Of a stretch of DNA of 64,000 bases, positions 10,641 through 21,205 are shown piece after piece (the stretch's first letter is position 1; the number at the start of each line of letters is the position of its first letter). The position numbers and the translations under genes are program-made. Source of the stretch: Symbiodinium natans. Its lineage: Eukaryota; Sar; Dinophyceae; Suessiales; Symbiodiniaceae. The notes beneath the pieces were generated by a model that was not told the origin of the DNA, did no database searches, and saw only the letters and a program-made list of their open reading frames with translations. The DNA lies in contig CAJNDS010001112.1 in assembly GCA_905221605.1 (NCBI GenBank), forward strand, positions 389,001 through 453,000, in the 5' to 3' direction.

Positions 10641-11879
10641 AAGTTTACCCAGATCCCATTCAAAACCCCAAAATAGTTTAATTCTATCACCCCCACCCTA
10701 CAGCTCACCGAAGCGCCATCTGGCCGCTTGCGGACGGGTACTTGACTTTTGCGCAGGTTTCTTTCCCGGGGGGGCGCACTCCATGGATACTCGGTGGGCT
10801 CTTGCGGAATTTTCTGGGGTGGGCACTCCCTGGAAGGCTTGCTTACACTCTAATAACATCGAGGGGAAAAAATGACGTTCTTCTGAAAACATCTGAAAAC
10901 AGACCAAGAAAAAAACAGCAAAGGAGCGAAGAATGCTCAAGCCGCTCCGCTATATGTGAAAATTTAGCTTGCGTTCATGCACCAATTGCAGGCCAGCAAT
11001 GCAAAGATGTGGCTTCCATGCGAAGCAGATACTTCATCGGAACCTCGCCGGCCAAACCCTAAAGCCCTCTCTTTTTTCTGGCCAAGGCTGTGGGATCCCA
11101 ATGGCGGTTGTCGCTCAGGCAGATCTCTTTGTCCGCCAGGGCTCCAGCAACGGAAGGGTTGGATCTGGGAGTAGAAGGGCTTGAACTCTGAATCTTGGCA
11201 GCCCAACTATGTAAATCACCCAAGCTTGATGCCACCCTTCCTTCTGCGGCTAGGGACCGCTCGGAGCCGCCTTTGTTTGAAGTTCGTGCGCAAAGAAGGC
11301 GACCCGAGCACACCAATGGCCAACAATACGAGGAGGGAATCAGATATATTGAAAGGAAAACATCACACCATCTTACAAGCTACTTCAGTCGGAGCTGCAC
11401 GCTAAGGGTGAGCAGCCCGTGAAACAGGCATTGGCAGTTTTGTGGGTGAAGCCAGACGATTCAGGCCTTGCGGCAGAGCGCGCCTTGGCTGCTTCCTTGG
11501 CACGACAAGCTCAACAGACTCAAAACATGTCCAGCAGTGACATAGGATGGTTCAAGAGGGGCATTACACGCAGGACCAGGTCAGGCCAGGTACAAACCAA
11601 CCATGGACTTTTAATGGGAAGTTTGAAGGAATCGACGTCAAGATAGCAGGGGCTTCGACAGTGTCGGGGGAAGGCTGATGACCACGCACCCTCCCTGCAT
11701 GATAACGCCTGACCTGGTATATTTTGTATAGGAATTGCCTATATTTTTAGGGTTTTCTTATTATGAGGGGTTCTAAAGTCCATCGGATAAGGGTGTTAAA
11801 CTTAGATTTTATGCTTTAGGGTTTATTCCTAAACCGTAAACCCTGTGTTTTCGTGACGTGAAAAAAACAAAGGAGTTGG
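10641..11879. other. Non-coding stretch
   Basis: No supported gene. A short plus-strand frame at 11419-11646 is mildly protein-like (DDSGLAAERALAASLARQAQ) but has no recognisable domain. Its downstream part (11700-11850) is AT-rich with single TTTAGGG-like units. Confidence 0.4.
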
Positions 11880-11946
11880 GTTGAGGTTTGGGGGGTTGGG
11901 GCGGGTTTGGGGGAGGAGGGTTGAAGTTAGGGGGTTGAGGGGGGGA
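11880..11946 (+). repeat. G-rich tract with G-quadruplex potential
   Basis: A run of GGGG/GGGGGG blocks separated by TT or single bases (GGTTTGGGGGGTTGGGGCGG and similar) on the plus strand, 85-150 bp upstream of the repeat-protein ORF. Four or more G-runs of at least three fit the G-quadruplex consensus. A regulatory role is only an inference from position. Confidence 0.6.
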
Positions 11947-12031
11947 GTAACATTTCACATGTGGCATTTCTTGTGTGCGGCCTTGTGTGTAGGACTTCCG
12001 ATTCCGAGTAAGGACTTGGACAAACGAGTTC

Positions 12032-13031
12032 TTGATCAACTTTTGCAACGATGCCAATGCCAGTGTGTGGAAAGATTGGGATGAGGAGGAAGCCGAACGT
12101 TTGGCTTATCAAACTGAGGAAGACGAAGCTGATGATGTAGAAGGACTATCATCGCTCCCCAGCCCAGTTGTGACTGAGGATGAACAGGAGGCGGCGTGCG
12201 AGGAAACCGGCAGTGTTCATGTTGAAGCTAGGGCTGAGTCGCCGAAAAAAATTTCGAAAGCAAAGCTTGCTGAGGGAGCTAAGGCAGCTAAGGCTAACGC
12301 CGGCAAGAGAATGAAACAGTCTGCCACGCCTACGCCTGCAACCTCAGCGGAAGCCCCGGCAAAAGATGCTTCCACACCTGTCGTCGCCGAAGATGCCAAG
12401 GACAAAGATGATCCAGTCGCAGTCGCCTCAGGTGCTCCCGCCCAAGATGCCAGGGACGAAGATGCTCCAGTAAAAGTCGTCTCAGGTGATCCGGCTGCCC
12501 AAGATGCCAAGGACCTGGAAGCTACGCAGAAAGATTCTCCAGGAGCAGTCGCCTCAGGTGCGCCCTCCCAAGATGCCAAGGACCTGGAAGCTAGGCAGAA
12601 AGATGCTCCAGGAGCCGTCGTCTCAGGTGCGCCCCCCCAAGGTGCCAAGGACCTGGAAGCTATGCAGAAAGATGCTCCAGGAGCAGTCGTCTCAGGCGCG
12701 CCCTCCGGAGCTACGCAGACAGATGCTCCAGGAGCAGTCGTCTCAGGTGCGCGTGCCCAAGATGCCAAGGACCTGGGAGCTACGCAGAACGAGGCTCCAG
12801 GAGCAGTCGTCTCAGGTGCGCCCCCCGAAGATGCCAAGGACCTGGAAGCTATCAGAAACAGTCGTCTCAGGTGCGCCCTCCCAGGACCAGGAGGCCAAGG
12901 ACCTGGAAGCTACGCAGAAAGAGGCTCCAGGAGTTGTCTCAGGCGCGCCCTCAAGGCCAAAACCCGAGGCCCAGAGGAGCTTCCCCGCCTACGATGGATG
13001 TGCCTCGGCTTCTTTGTATTTGATATCGTGA
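12032..13031 (+). CDS. Acidic/alanine-rich protein with tandem ~20-22-residue repeats, internal frameshift
   Basis: The frame is open from 12032 (the start is uncertain and may lie in an upstream exon). The N-terminal part is acidic (WKDWDEEEAERLAYQTEEDE), followed by a lysine/alanine-rich segment (KAKLAEGAKAAKANAGKRMK), then about eight imperfect repeats of the form DAKDLEATQKDAPGAVVSGA. The repeats differ by substitutions such as SP/AP and AQ/SQ/PQ. Near 12853 a repeat has lost about 14 bp; the repeat pattern then continues in another frame (VVSGAPSQ, EAKDLEATQKEAPGVVSGAP) to a stop at 13031. Either the deletion broke the gene or the last repeats lie in an alternative exon. It is likely disordered; no enzyme domain. 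The antisense open frame at 12217-12837 is a shadow of the repeats. Confidence 0.5.
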
Positions 13032-13053
13032 TTGACAACAACAGGATGCATGT

Positions 13054-13192
13054 CGGTTTAGGGTTTAGGGTTTAGGGTTTAGGGTTTAGGGTTCAGGGTT
13101 CAGGGTTCAGGGTTTAGGGTTTAGGGTTTAGGGGTTAGGGGTTAGGGGTTAGGGGTTAGGGGTTTAGGGTTTAGGGCTTAGGGCTTAGGGAG
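13054..13192 (+). repeat. Interstitial telomere-like array with ordered variant blocks
   Basis: Blocks appear in order: TTTAGGG (about six), TTCAGGG (three), TTTAGGG (three), TTAGGGG (five), TTTAGGG, then CTTAGGG. It lies directly after the repeat-protein frame and is flanked by unique DNA on both sides, so it is internal and not a chromosome end. Confidence 0.95.
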
Positions 13193-13599
13193 TCGCCAGT
13201 ATCACAAAAGGAACCCCGTGTTGCCAATCCAGACATTCCCAACCCAAAGCCCTAGAACCAAAAACTCCAAAGCAAAACCCTGAACCCTAAAGCCCTAATT
13301 CCCAGGCCGAGTCTGGAGAGCCAGCGTCAAAGAAGCAAAAAACATCAACGACTGGTCCGGAGCATGAGCATAAGCCTGATGCGCCTCTGCTTGGGTGTTG
13401 TCAACCTTTCGTTTGTGTGCCAGTTGTACGTGTTGCAATCTGGACTTGGGATCAGATCTTGTGCCGTGTCAGTGCTCAGGCTTGGGCATGCTTCAGGGAT
13501 GTAAGCTAAACGTTTAGCTCTAGGCTTTAGTGGGAGGGTGGGAGGGTTTCCTGAAGTAGGGAGGGTTTCCTGAAGTGTGGCCAAGGCCACCAGTGCAGA

Positions 13600-13830
13600 T
13601 GAGATGCGTGCCGAGCTCAAGAATACAAGGTTGTGGGGCCAGGTGGCCTACGAGACATGCTCGGGAAGGTTGCGGCGTTGCCAGATGATGTATCCAAGAA
13701 GGCGAAGACCATGAAGAAGGAGGATCTGATCGAACATTTGATTCGCTTCAAGCTTGATGTCCAGCGCTCTGGTGCAATCCAGAACTTCTTCCCCGCGTCC
13801 TCAAAGGATGCCGCAGCTTCTGCCAAGTAG
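13600..13830 (+). CDS. Small lysine-rich ORF, possible terminal exon
   Basis: The frame opens after a TGA near 13600 and ends with TAG at 13828-13830. The residues include GPGGLRDMLGKVAALPDDV, SKKAKTMKKEDLIEHLIRFK and a C-terminal IQNFFPASSKDAAASAK. MKKEDLIEHLIRF resembles the helical register of SAP-type DNA-binding motifs, and IQNFF resembles the hydrophobic half of a PCNA-interacting box but lacks its glutamine at the expected position. There is no good ATG at the start, so this is more likely a last exon than a whole gene. It could belong with the repeat protein about 0.6 kb upstream; that is inference. Confidence 0.4.
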
Positions 13831-14547
13831 TGGAAGCCTCATCTGTTTTGGTACAGCGATAGGCTACATATCTTCAGTATGTGTGGCCATGAGTCAGGGG
13901 GGGGCAGCTATGACATGTCATAGTCTGTAGGGGCCAAACTCAGCTGACCCAGCCAGCTGTCATTGGAGTCCACCGCGTGTATTCAGTGTATTCTCAACCC
14001 CCAACTATGCAACGTACCTATGCTCCTAAGTCAAAAGACTGTGTTGGAGCCAGTGGGCGGTTGGATGTAGCTGACTGTAGTGTTATTTCCCAGTCTCGAC
14101 GTTTGGGGTTTTAAATTTCATTCGTGCACCAACGCCTTTGCTTGGCTGCAGCCTGCAGCTGGCCAACTCACCGGTTGAGCCGAGCAACGAGGCAAGTGTG
14201 GCAAAAAGGAAAGAGCTCAGTGGATTATGACTGTGTGTTCGCTCGCCCCATTGTTTCATTGGGCAAGGTTAAGCCACCTTCTCATTGCCTTTATCGTTTT
14301 TTTGGTTTCGCTCAAATCTCAGCACTTTGTCTCAAGATACCCCACCCAAGCCTATCAGCTAGACTCTGAACACCCGGTAAGCTGACAGTGGCTGGTTGCC
14401 CTGGCTATAAATTCACATTTTCAATCTACTGAGTTAACCCCAAACCTCCCTGAAATCTTACCTAGCTGCCGCTGGCCTGAAAACGAGGATGGGACCACCG
14501 CATTTCCTTAAATTCCACCCGAGATCCTGAATTCTGGAAGTCTACAT
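13831..14547. other. Non-coding stretch
   Basis: No gene, RNA or repeat recognised. Possibly the 3' flank of the small ORF ending at 13830. Confidence 0.4.
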
Positions 14548-14872
14548 CTTGGCCGCGTAGGGCGCGTCGTTTTATTTGCTGTGCAGTCGCAGGCCCGCGG
14601 GACTCACTCACTCACTTCTGCTCTGGGTGGGTTTTACATAGCCAGCGAGCGACTGCACAGCAGAAAAAAAAAACACACACACACACACACACACACACGT
14701 CTTGGCCCCGTAGGGCGCTTTTTTGTGTTGCTGTGCAGTCGCGGGCCCGCGGGACTCACTCACTCACTTCCCCCCTCTCGGCTACACAAACATGGAGACC
14801 GACTGCAGAGCAAAAAACACGGGTGGGGTTTTACATCAAACCAGCGAGCGACTGCACAGCAAAAAAAAACAC
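14548..14872 (+). repeat. Two tandem fold-back units around a (AC)n microsatellite
   Basis: Each unit starts CTTGGCC(G/C)CGTAGGGCGC, then GCTGTGCAGTCGC, GGCCCGCGGGACTCACTCAC, and ends with the inverted copy GCGACTGCACAGC followed by A-runs. The first unit spans about 14548-14670 and the second about 14698-14872. Within each, GCTGTGCAGTCGC and GCGACTGCACAGC can pair across 60-110 bp. A (AC)n run of about 28 bp sits between them (14671-14698). Confidence 0.85.
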
Positions 14873-14999
14873 GGGTTCCCCATGGCGAGATGCATGTATA
14901 CCGTCAGTGTCCTCCAGAAACAACAGTGCCAAAGGTTGCTTCGGGAGAAAAAGATCCTTCGCATGGCTGCATGCCTCATCTTATGGGAATTTGGACACC

Positions 15000-15640
15000 C
15001 TGAACCCTGAACCTTGAGCTCCACAAAAACCGATCAGATGAAGGCAAAATACTCTGCCAGGGAACGGGGACTGCTCTCCCTCCAGGCGGACGCGGCTGAC
15101 GCTGGGATCGCGGAAAAGGGCCATCATGCTGGGGACCACTATACTCCGCCTTGTACTACTTCTTCCTTCTGGTTCTTCCTCGTACTACTTTCTTCTACGT
15201 CATCAAACTGTCAAACTTCTGAACCCCAAACCGACCAGGTGTTAGCATGATAATCGATGATAATCTACATGTTTAGGATTGAAAGCTACATTGACACAAA
15301 TAGAAACAACCCTAAACTCTAAACCATGCATGACCACTTCCTCTTGGGCCAATTTAAAGCAACAATTCGTTGGTACATCTATGTCCTTAGAATTAAGTGC
15401 TCCAAACACTTCTTGAGATGACGGCGGTGCGTCCCTCTTGGGTTAGACGGTTAGCAGCCTGTTCACACCTTATGTCCGCCAGCATGACGAGATCCTCCAA
15501 AGCCCGCCTCCAGAGCTCAAACTGAAGACCAATTGCCTCAATTGCCTGTTGACATCGCACATCATCGCACCCTTTTTCAATGGTTTTTTCGCTGGATTTC
15601 TGGTTTGGTCGTTTGGGTTCCGTCCCAACCTGAGTAGTCT
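15000..15640. other. Non-coding stretch
   Basis: Nothing supported. Short telomere-like words (CCCTGAACCCTGAACC) occur at about 14998 and isolated AACCCTAAACTCTAAACC near 15307. Confidence 0.4.
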
Positions 15641-15641
15641 T

Positions 15642-16263
15642 TCACTCCGCTTGTACAATCATTGCTATGTCCCAGAGATGTGAATCCGCCAAGGCAAAAT
15701 GGTTGGTGTCGGACAGAAACTTCAGAGACTGAATGGCTTCGGTGGCATCACTGAACATCTCCCAGTTCGCACGCATCTTCCGCTGAGGCAGCGTCAACAG
15801 GGCACGAAAGGCGAAATGCATGTCAATTGCCGGGCCAAAAGACGTCTGCTGTCCGAACTGTTTGTCACAGCCGGGTGGAAATCTTGCAATTGCTGCAAGA
15901 GACTTCTCGGAGTGGAGCGTGGGTCCAAGGCCACGATGGCGACCACATCGACACTCATGCGCTCCAAGTGTCCTGCGACTGCACGGGCCACATTCACACC
16001 GAGCGACTGCCCGCTCAAAATCATCGCGAGACGTTTGCTCGAGGCATGAACGCAAGAATACCCTTTATGAAAGCAACGAAGCCAGTGAATCGTAAAGCTT
16101 CCTCCATGGATGCCAGGAAACAGCTGGCGCTGGCCGCGGGGGACATGCGACTGGCCGCGGCAACGAACGTTACTGAATTAGTGGTCGTTCGATTTGCTCC
16201 CGAAAAGCAGATAAAGGCACCATTCCCTCCAATCCTTCTCTGTGCATCTTCTAGCAGTGGCAT
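15642..16263 (-). pseudogene. Broken thioesterase-like alpha/beta-hydrolase fragment
   Basis: One minus-strand frame reads MILSGQSLGVNVARAVAGHL then VDVVAIVALDPRS. This matches the nucleophile elbow GxSxG (serine codon near 16006), helix and following beta strand of PKS/NRPS-type thioesterases, which hydrolyse or cyclise acyl chains from a carrier protein. A second frame further downstream continues with HFAFRALLTLP, SLKFLSDTNHFALADSHLW and DIAMIVQAE, fitting the histidine region and end of such a domain. The frame switch near 15850 shows a break. Upstream frame 16021-16263 may extend the same protein (MPLLEDAQRRIGGNGAFICF), but I do not recognise it. PKS-related genes are abundant in dinoflagellates, which makes this origin plausible. 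Confidence 0.45.
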
Positions 16264-17159
16264 GCTCGAACTGAAGAAGCAGGAACCTGCAAAAGGGCAG
16301 CGCTGCCCTTGTCACAGGTCAGGAGTTGCCGGCTGGGAGGGTGGGCCACTGCCACCTTTTGCTTTGAGGTGCCACATGGTGCCACTATCCACCTACAGGG
16401 CCTACATATTCTCAACGCGCAGCAGTTGTTGCCGTTCCTTGCGCAGCTCAAGCCAGGCGGTAGGGCCGTCAGGAGGCATACCGGTTGCGGCACGAGCTGA
16501 ACGAGGTAATCGCAAGACGCACAGGGCACGTTTGGGCAAATCGTTCGCCACTTTCCTGCAAAACACTTGGCTCGGCATCACGATCCCACAGGCACAGGGG
16601 AACACAGTGGCAAGGGAACCCTTTCAGCTGCGACAGCTGCTCAGCTGTAGAGTTCAGAGTGCGAGGCACGAGCTGCGCAAGGAACGGCAACTCTGCACTG
16701 AGGCCTTTGGAATTTGAGTCAAAGCAGAACATGGTCGTGGACTTGTGAGGTAAGGGCTGCGCTGTCCTGAAGGAAAGCTTGACTGCACACAAGTGAACCA
16801 TGCATGCGCCGCAGGGAAGGGAGAGAAGGCTCGGCCCTGTATGCGCAAAACAACGGGCATCGCGGCATCTTGTTGGCTGGAACCCTGGGAGAACAGTTGC
16901 AAACATGAGGAAGCCGACTTGGGTGGACAAGCACACGCAGTTCTCAGCACAAGCGGCAGCATCGACGAGCGCGGCCACAGCCTATCCTCTGCGCTGGCGT
17001 TACCCCCGTTGCCTTGATGGTCACCTGCTTACAAAGCTCATGTCCCACGCCTGCGCTCAGACCTCAAAGTCTGGCCACGGACAGTGTGGATGTCACAGCC
17101 GCTGCACACGTGAGGGTACCAGTTTCAGACTTGTCAAAAACCCATGCCTGGCAGTCTCG
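16264..17159. other. Repeat-related non-coding region
   Basis: No supported gene. It includes short segments shared with the later arrays: a GGTCAGGAGTTGCCAGC...GTGGGCCACTGCCACC stretch (about 16317-16357, also at 19011 and 19625) and GGCGGTAGGGCCGTCAGGAG (about 16451, also near 23520 and 25640). Confidence 0.5.
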
Positions 17160-18443
17160 GAAAGAGGCACCCTCAGCTCGATAGCTTGCAGTACTTGGCA
17201 GCAGCATGGGCGAAGAGCTGCAGACATGAAGAAGGGGTCGTGGGCAAATATGCGCGAGGAGTTCTCAGCGCAAAGCGGCAGCAACGCCGAGTGATATTGC
17301 GATATTGCTGAGAAAGGGGCAAGCGGGAACTGAAGGGCAAGCACGAGATTCAGCGGTTTTTTTTTGACCCCGGCAAGGTCCCGTGAAATCCCGGAATCTT
17401 CTGATGTTCCGATCACGCTATCGCAGACAAATCTTTAAGATCGTTCCAGTCCCGCACGTGTCGGTGCACAGAAGGCAATTGGCACCCTCAGTTCGATAGC
17501 TTGCCGTACCTGGCAGCAGCATGGGCGAAGAGCTGCAGACATGAAGAAGAGGTCGTGGGCAGACATGCGCGAGGAGTTCTCAGCGCAAAGCGGCAGCAAC
17601 GCCGAGTGATATTGCTAAGAGAGGGGTAGGCGGGAACTGAAGGGCAAGCACGAGATTCAGCGGCTCTCTCTCGACCCCGGCAAGGTCCGGTGAAATCCCG
17701 GAATCTTCTGATGTTCCGATCATGCTGCCGCAGACAAATCTTTAAGATCGTTCCAGTGAGAATGGGTACCAAGCGAATCGCGCGCACATGGCTCAGAAAA
17801 CAAGACGGGAATTCAGAAAACACAAGCAGACAATTCAGAAAACAGGAAAAGACAATTCAGACGAACAACCTGACCTGTCCCCAACCCTAAACCCTAAACC
17901 CTAAACCCTAAAAGCATGCTTCTCTGCTCAATTCTGCTTGTTTTCTGAATCGTCTGGGCCTATTTGCTGAGTCTCTTTTCTTGTTTTCTACTTCATGGGT
18001 GTCTGAATCAGACGCTTGTTTGCTGAATCGGACAGGTCCCTGGTTCTAGTCCCGCACGTGTCGGTGCAGAGTAGGCTGAAAACGTTGGCGGGGGAGCCAC
18101 GGTGGCAGTCTCGGAAAGAGGCACCCTCAGCTCGATAGCTTGCCGTACCTGGCAGCAGCATGGGCGAAGAGCTGCAGACATGAAGAAGGGGTCGAGGGCA
18201 GACATGCGCGAGGAGTTCTCAGCGCAAAGCGGCAGCAACGCCGAGTGATATTGCGATATTGCTGAGAAAGGGGCAGGCGGGAACTGAAGGGCAAGCACGA
18301 GATTCAGCGGTTTTTTTGGCCCCGGCAAGGTCCCGTGAAATCCCGGAATCTTCTGATGTTCCGATCACGCTATCGCAGACAAATCTTTAAGGCCGTTCCA
18401 GTCCCGCACGTGTCGGTGCACAGAAAGCATGTGGCACCCTCAG
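17160..18443 (+). repeat. Diverged copies of the 614-bp-unit family
   Basis: Three partial copies start near 17170, 17488 and 18118, each with CGATAGCTTGC.GTAC.TGG, the GCAGCATGGGCGAAGAGCTG core, GGAGTTCTCAGCGCAAAGCG and a CCCGGCAAGGTCC segment, and ending near a TCCCGCACGTGTCGGTGCA joint word (17449, 18050, 18404). The same joint word, altered, occurs again near 26360, linking this family to the macro-repeat array. Confidence 0.85.
17879..17912 (-). repeat. Short interstitial telomere-like array
   Basis: About four CCCTAAA units. It is flanked on the left by AATTCAGAAAACA-type words (17806-17850) and on the right by the inverted sense (TTTTCTGAATCG, TTGCTGAATCG, 17940-18030), so the telomere-like core sits inside an imperfect inverted context. 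Confidence 0.9.
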
Positions 18444-19057
18444 TTCGATAGCTTGCCGTACCTGGCAGCAGCATGGGCGAAGAGCTGCAGACATGAAGAA
18501 GAGGTCGTGGGCAGACATGCGCGAGGAGTTCTCAGCGCAAAGCGGCAGCAACGCCGAGTGATATTGCTAAGAGAGGGGTAGGCGGGAACTGAAGGGCAAG
18601 CACGAGATTCAGCGGCTCTCTCTCGACCCCGGCAAGGTCCGGTGAAATCCCGGAATCTTCTGATGTTCCGATCATGCTGCCGCAGACAAATCTTTAAGAT
18701 CGTTCCAGTGAGAATGGGTACCAAGCGAATCGCGCGCACATGGCTCAGAAAACAGCTTGTCGCCTTCAAACTCTTTGCGGCCTGACCCCACGGCGGAGGA
18801 TAAATTTTCGGGCATCTCTACTCCCGCTGGTAGCGGGGCCACACTGGGCGCTAGGGAGCACATCCGGCTGTTGCTCTCCGTACTCGATCGAACAACAACA
18901 GGGCCCTGGATTGAAGAGTGATGTTGCACATTCAACGTCCCAGACAGGAGTTCTGGAGCATGTCCGGCAAACTCAGCATATTTCAAGCTCCCAATATGTG
19001 AGTATCACAGGTCAGGAGTTGCCAGCTTGGAGGGTGGGCCACTGCCACCTTTTGAAT
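18444..19057 (+). repeat. 614-bp tandem duplication, unit 1
   Basis: Begins TTCGATAGCTTGCCGTACC and ends CACTGCCACCTTTTGAAT. The next 614 bp repeats it with no difference I could see over the stretches compared; the minus-strand frames at 18672-18986 and 19286-19600 encode identical 104-residue strings. That string has no recognisable domain and is treated as a by-product of the repeat. Confidence 0.95.
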
Positions 19058-19671
19058 TTCGATAGCTTGCCGTACCTGGCAGCAGCATGGGCGAAGAGCT
19101 GCAGACATGAAGAAGAGGTCGTGGGCAGACATGCGCGAGGAGTTCTCAGCGCAAAGCGGCAGCAACGCCGAGTGATATTGCTAAGAGAGGGGTAGGCGGG
19201 AACTGAAGGGCAAGCACGAGATTCAGCGGCTCTCTCTCGACCCCGGCAAGGTCCGGTGAAATCCCGGAATCTTCTGATGTTCCGATCATGCTGCCGCAGA
19301 CAAATCTTTAAGATCGTTCCAGTGAGAATGGGTACCAAGCGAATCGCGCGCACATGGCTCAGAAAACAGCTTGTCGCCTTCAAACTCTTTGCGGCCTGAC
19401 CCCACGGCGGAGGATAAATTTTCGGGCATCTCTACTCCCGCTGGTAGCGGGGCCACACTGGGCGCTAGGGAGCACATCCGGCTGTTGCTCTCCGTACTCG
19501 ATCGAACAACAACAGGGCCCTGGATTGAAGAGTGATGTTGCACATTCAACGTCCCAGACAGGAGTTCTGGAGCATGTCCGGCAAACTCAGCATATTTCAA
19601 GCTCCCAATATGTGAGTATCACAGGTCAGGAGTTGCCAGCTTGGAGGGTGGGCCACTGCCACCTTTTGAAT
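19058..19671 (+). repeat. 614-bp tandem duplication, unit 2
   Basis: Exact or near-exact second copy, offset 614 bp. The identity implies a very recent duplication or gene-conversion event, or an assembly artefact. Confidence 0.95.
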
Positions 19672-20149
19672 TGAAGCGCCACTATCCACCTACAGAACCT
19701 ACATATTCATGCATGCTCCAGTAATAGGTTGTAGACCTTAAGTCATCCCAAGCCCACGCAGGAGCACAGCATCGTCTTCTTCACCAACAGCCTCCAACAG
19801 CAAATGGTCCTCTCAACGGCGGGTCCCTGTAGGGGTGCCTATTGTAATCCAAAGCCTTGTATTTTGGCCATGTGCAGCCTCTCTGAATGGGTTTCAAGCG
19901 AGTTCTCCCGTACCATGCTGTGCCCGAAGGCACGGCCAAGATCTCCAAAGCCAAGGTGGACCCAAGGTGGACCGTGGCGGGGCATCAGGGCATGGCATCA
20001 GCAAGCGTTGAGGAGTCCAAAGGTACTGCATACGACGTGATACGTGAGGAGATGGAGTAGCTGAGTACAAGCTAAAATCCGAAGCTCGCCAACCACTACT
20101 TCTGACAGCGGCACAGAACCGGAACCAGGAGTTGTCACGAGTGCGGGAA

Positions 20150-21205
20150 CAGGAGGAGTTCTTATGATGCGGCATCAGAGGCGTACGCCTCCACGTTTTA
20201 CGGAACAATTAGTTGGTTTCGCCAGGACCTGAGGGCCTGAGGACTATTGAGGACTCGAGCTCTCAAGGCACAGGGCTTAGTTCCCTAGAGACGGGTTGGT
20301 GTTCTAGCATATGATTGACCAGCAATGTCTCCAAGACCAGCTATAGCTGCCTCTTTGGAATCCAGCATGGAGAACGCAGAGGGCGTAACAAACCATCCAT
20401 ATACATATTCTCAGCGGGCGGGCATCAGCAACGAGTGCTTAGCCAGAAGATGGCAAGTCATCCCAGCAAGCCTTGTGATGGGTTGTTGCTCTATAGTTGA
20501 TGCAGTGCTGCGTGGTCATCGTGTTCCGTCACCTTCATCGGGACACGCAGTCAGTAATGCAGTGGGAAGGGCCCACGACTGCACAAACAGACGCTGGCCG
20601 TGGACCGTTGCTGCGCTGGAGCCGTGTACTTGTAGCAAGCCTTGCGAAACTCGTACAGCGCGAAGGATTGTTGACATGGCAAAAACTCATTATCAGCAGC
20701 GATGCCGTGGCAGGAAAGGTTGGAAGAGGACGAATGCAACGACTTAGCAAGGCCCCTTAACACCAACCTGATGCAGCTTGATACCTAAACTCTAAACCTT
20801 ACGCCCTAAACACTAAATCCTTGGTACCTGCTACACGCCCTATAAGGATCGGACCCTAATTCCCGAATTGTCTATTAGGCACGTCACCCTCGCAAAGCCA
20901 AGCTCTCACCGCAACGCTGCGCAATGCTGCGCACCCTGCCATTGAACCTCTAAGCCACAGCAGGGAACCCAAGGGTCAGAGAACATCCACCTGCATGGCC
21001 GCAGAGTCTAAAAACGTCGCGCCCCCGTTTCTATGCATGCAGAGCTTCCAGTGGGGCCTTGATAGGTGTGCACATTGCACGCCCCGAAGGGTAACAGGTG
21101 CGGCTGATTGCCGAAAGGCCCGCATATTAACGGCGCTCGTGAGAAATCATGAAACTGTCGAAGTGCCCTACATCTCAGCGGGTGGGCATCAGGTGTTACG
21201 GTAGA
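20150..21205 (+). repeat. Macro-repeat copy 1 (F-A-T-B)
   Basis: Near-complete reference copy. It is interrupted after B: about 400 bp of other DNA (21205-21605) separates it from the C module, whereas in copy 3 the C module follows B directly. Confidence 0.9.
20497..20760 (+). CDS. Conserved 87-codon ORF in module A (copy 1), unrecognised
   Basis: Starts ATG (MMQCCVVIVFRHLHRDTQSV) and ends QRLSKAP before a TAA. The C-terminal half is protein-like (LLRWSRVLVASLAKLVQ, LLTWQKLIISSDAVAGKVGR). The copy at 23993-24256 keeps the same length with a few residue changes (R/H, S/R, M/I), while the copy near 26600 is broken by small deletions. It may be a fragment of an old gene carried along by the repeat, or chance. 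No domain seen. Confidence 0.25.
   Translation: MMQCCVVIVFRHLHRDTQSVMQWEGPTTAQTDAGRGPLLRWSRVLVASLAKLVQREGLLTWQKLIISSDAVAGKVGRGRMQRLSKAP

Noticed and set aside
12217-12837. 206-residue minus-strand ORF
   Set aside because: It is antisense to the tandem peptide repeats and mirrors their period; the sense frame has the more natural acidic/basic N-terminus.
13054-13192. True chromosome end
   Set aside because: The array is short, made of variants, and flanked by non-telomeric DNA on both sides; other blocks occur in both orientations.
18672-19600. Two identical 104-residue minus-strand ORFs as a gene pair
   Set aside because: Identity is explained by the 614-bp tandem duplication; the encoded string has no domain and diverged copies do not keep the frame.
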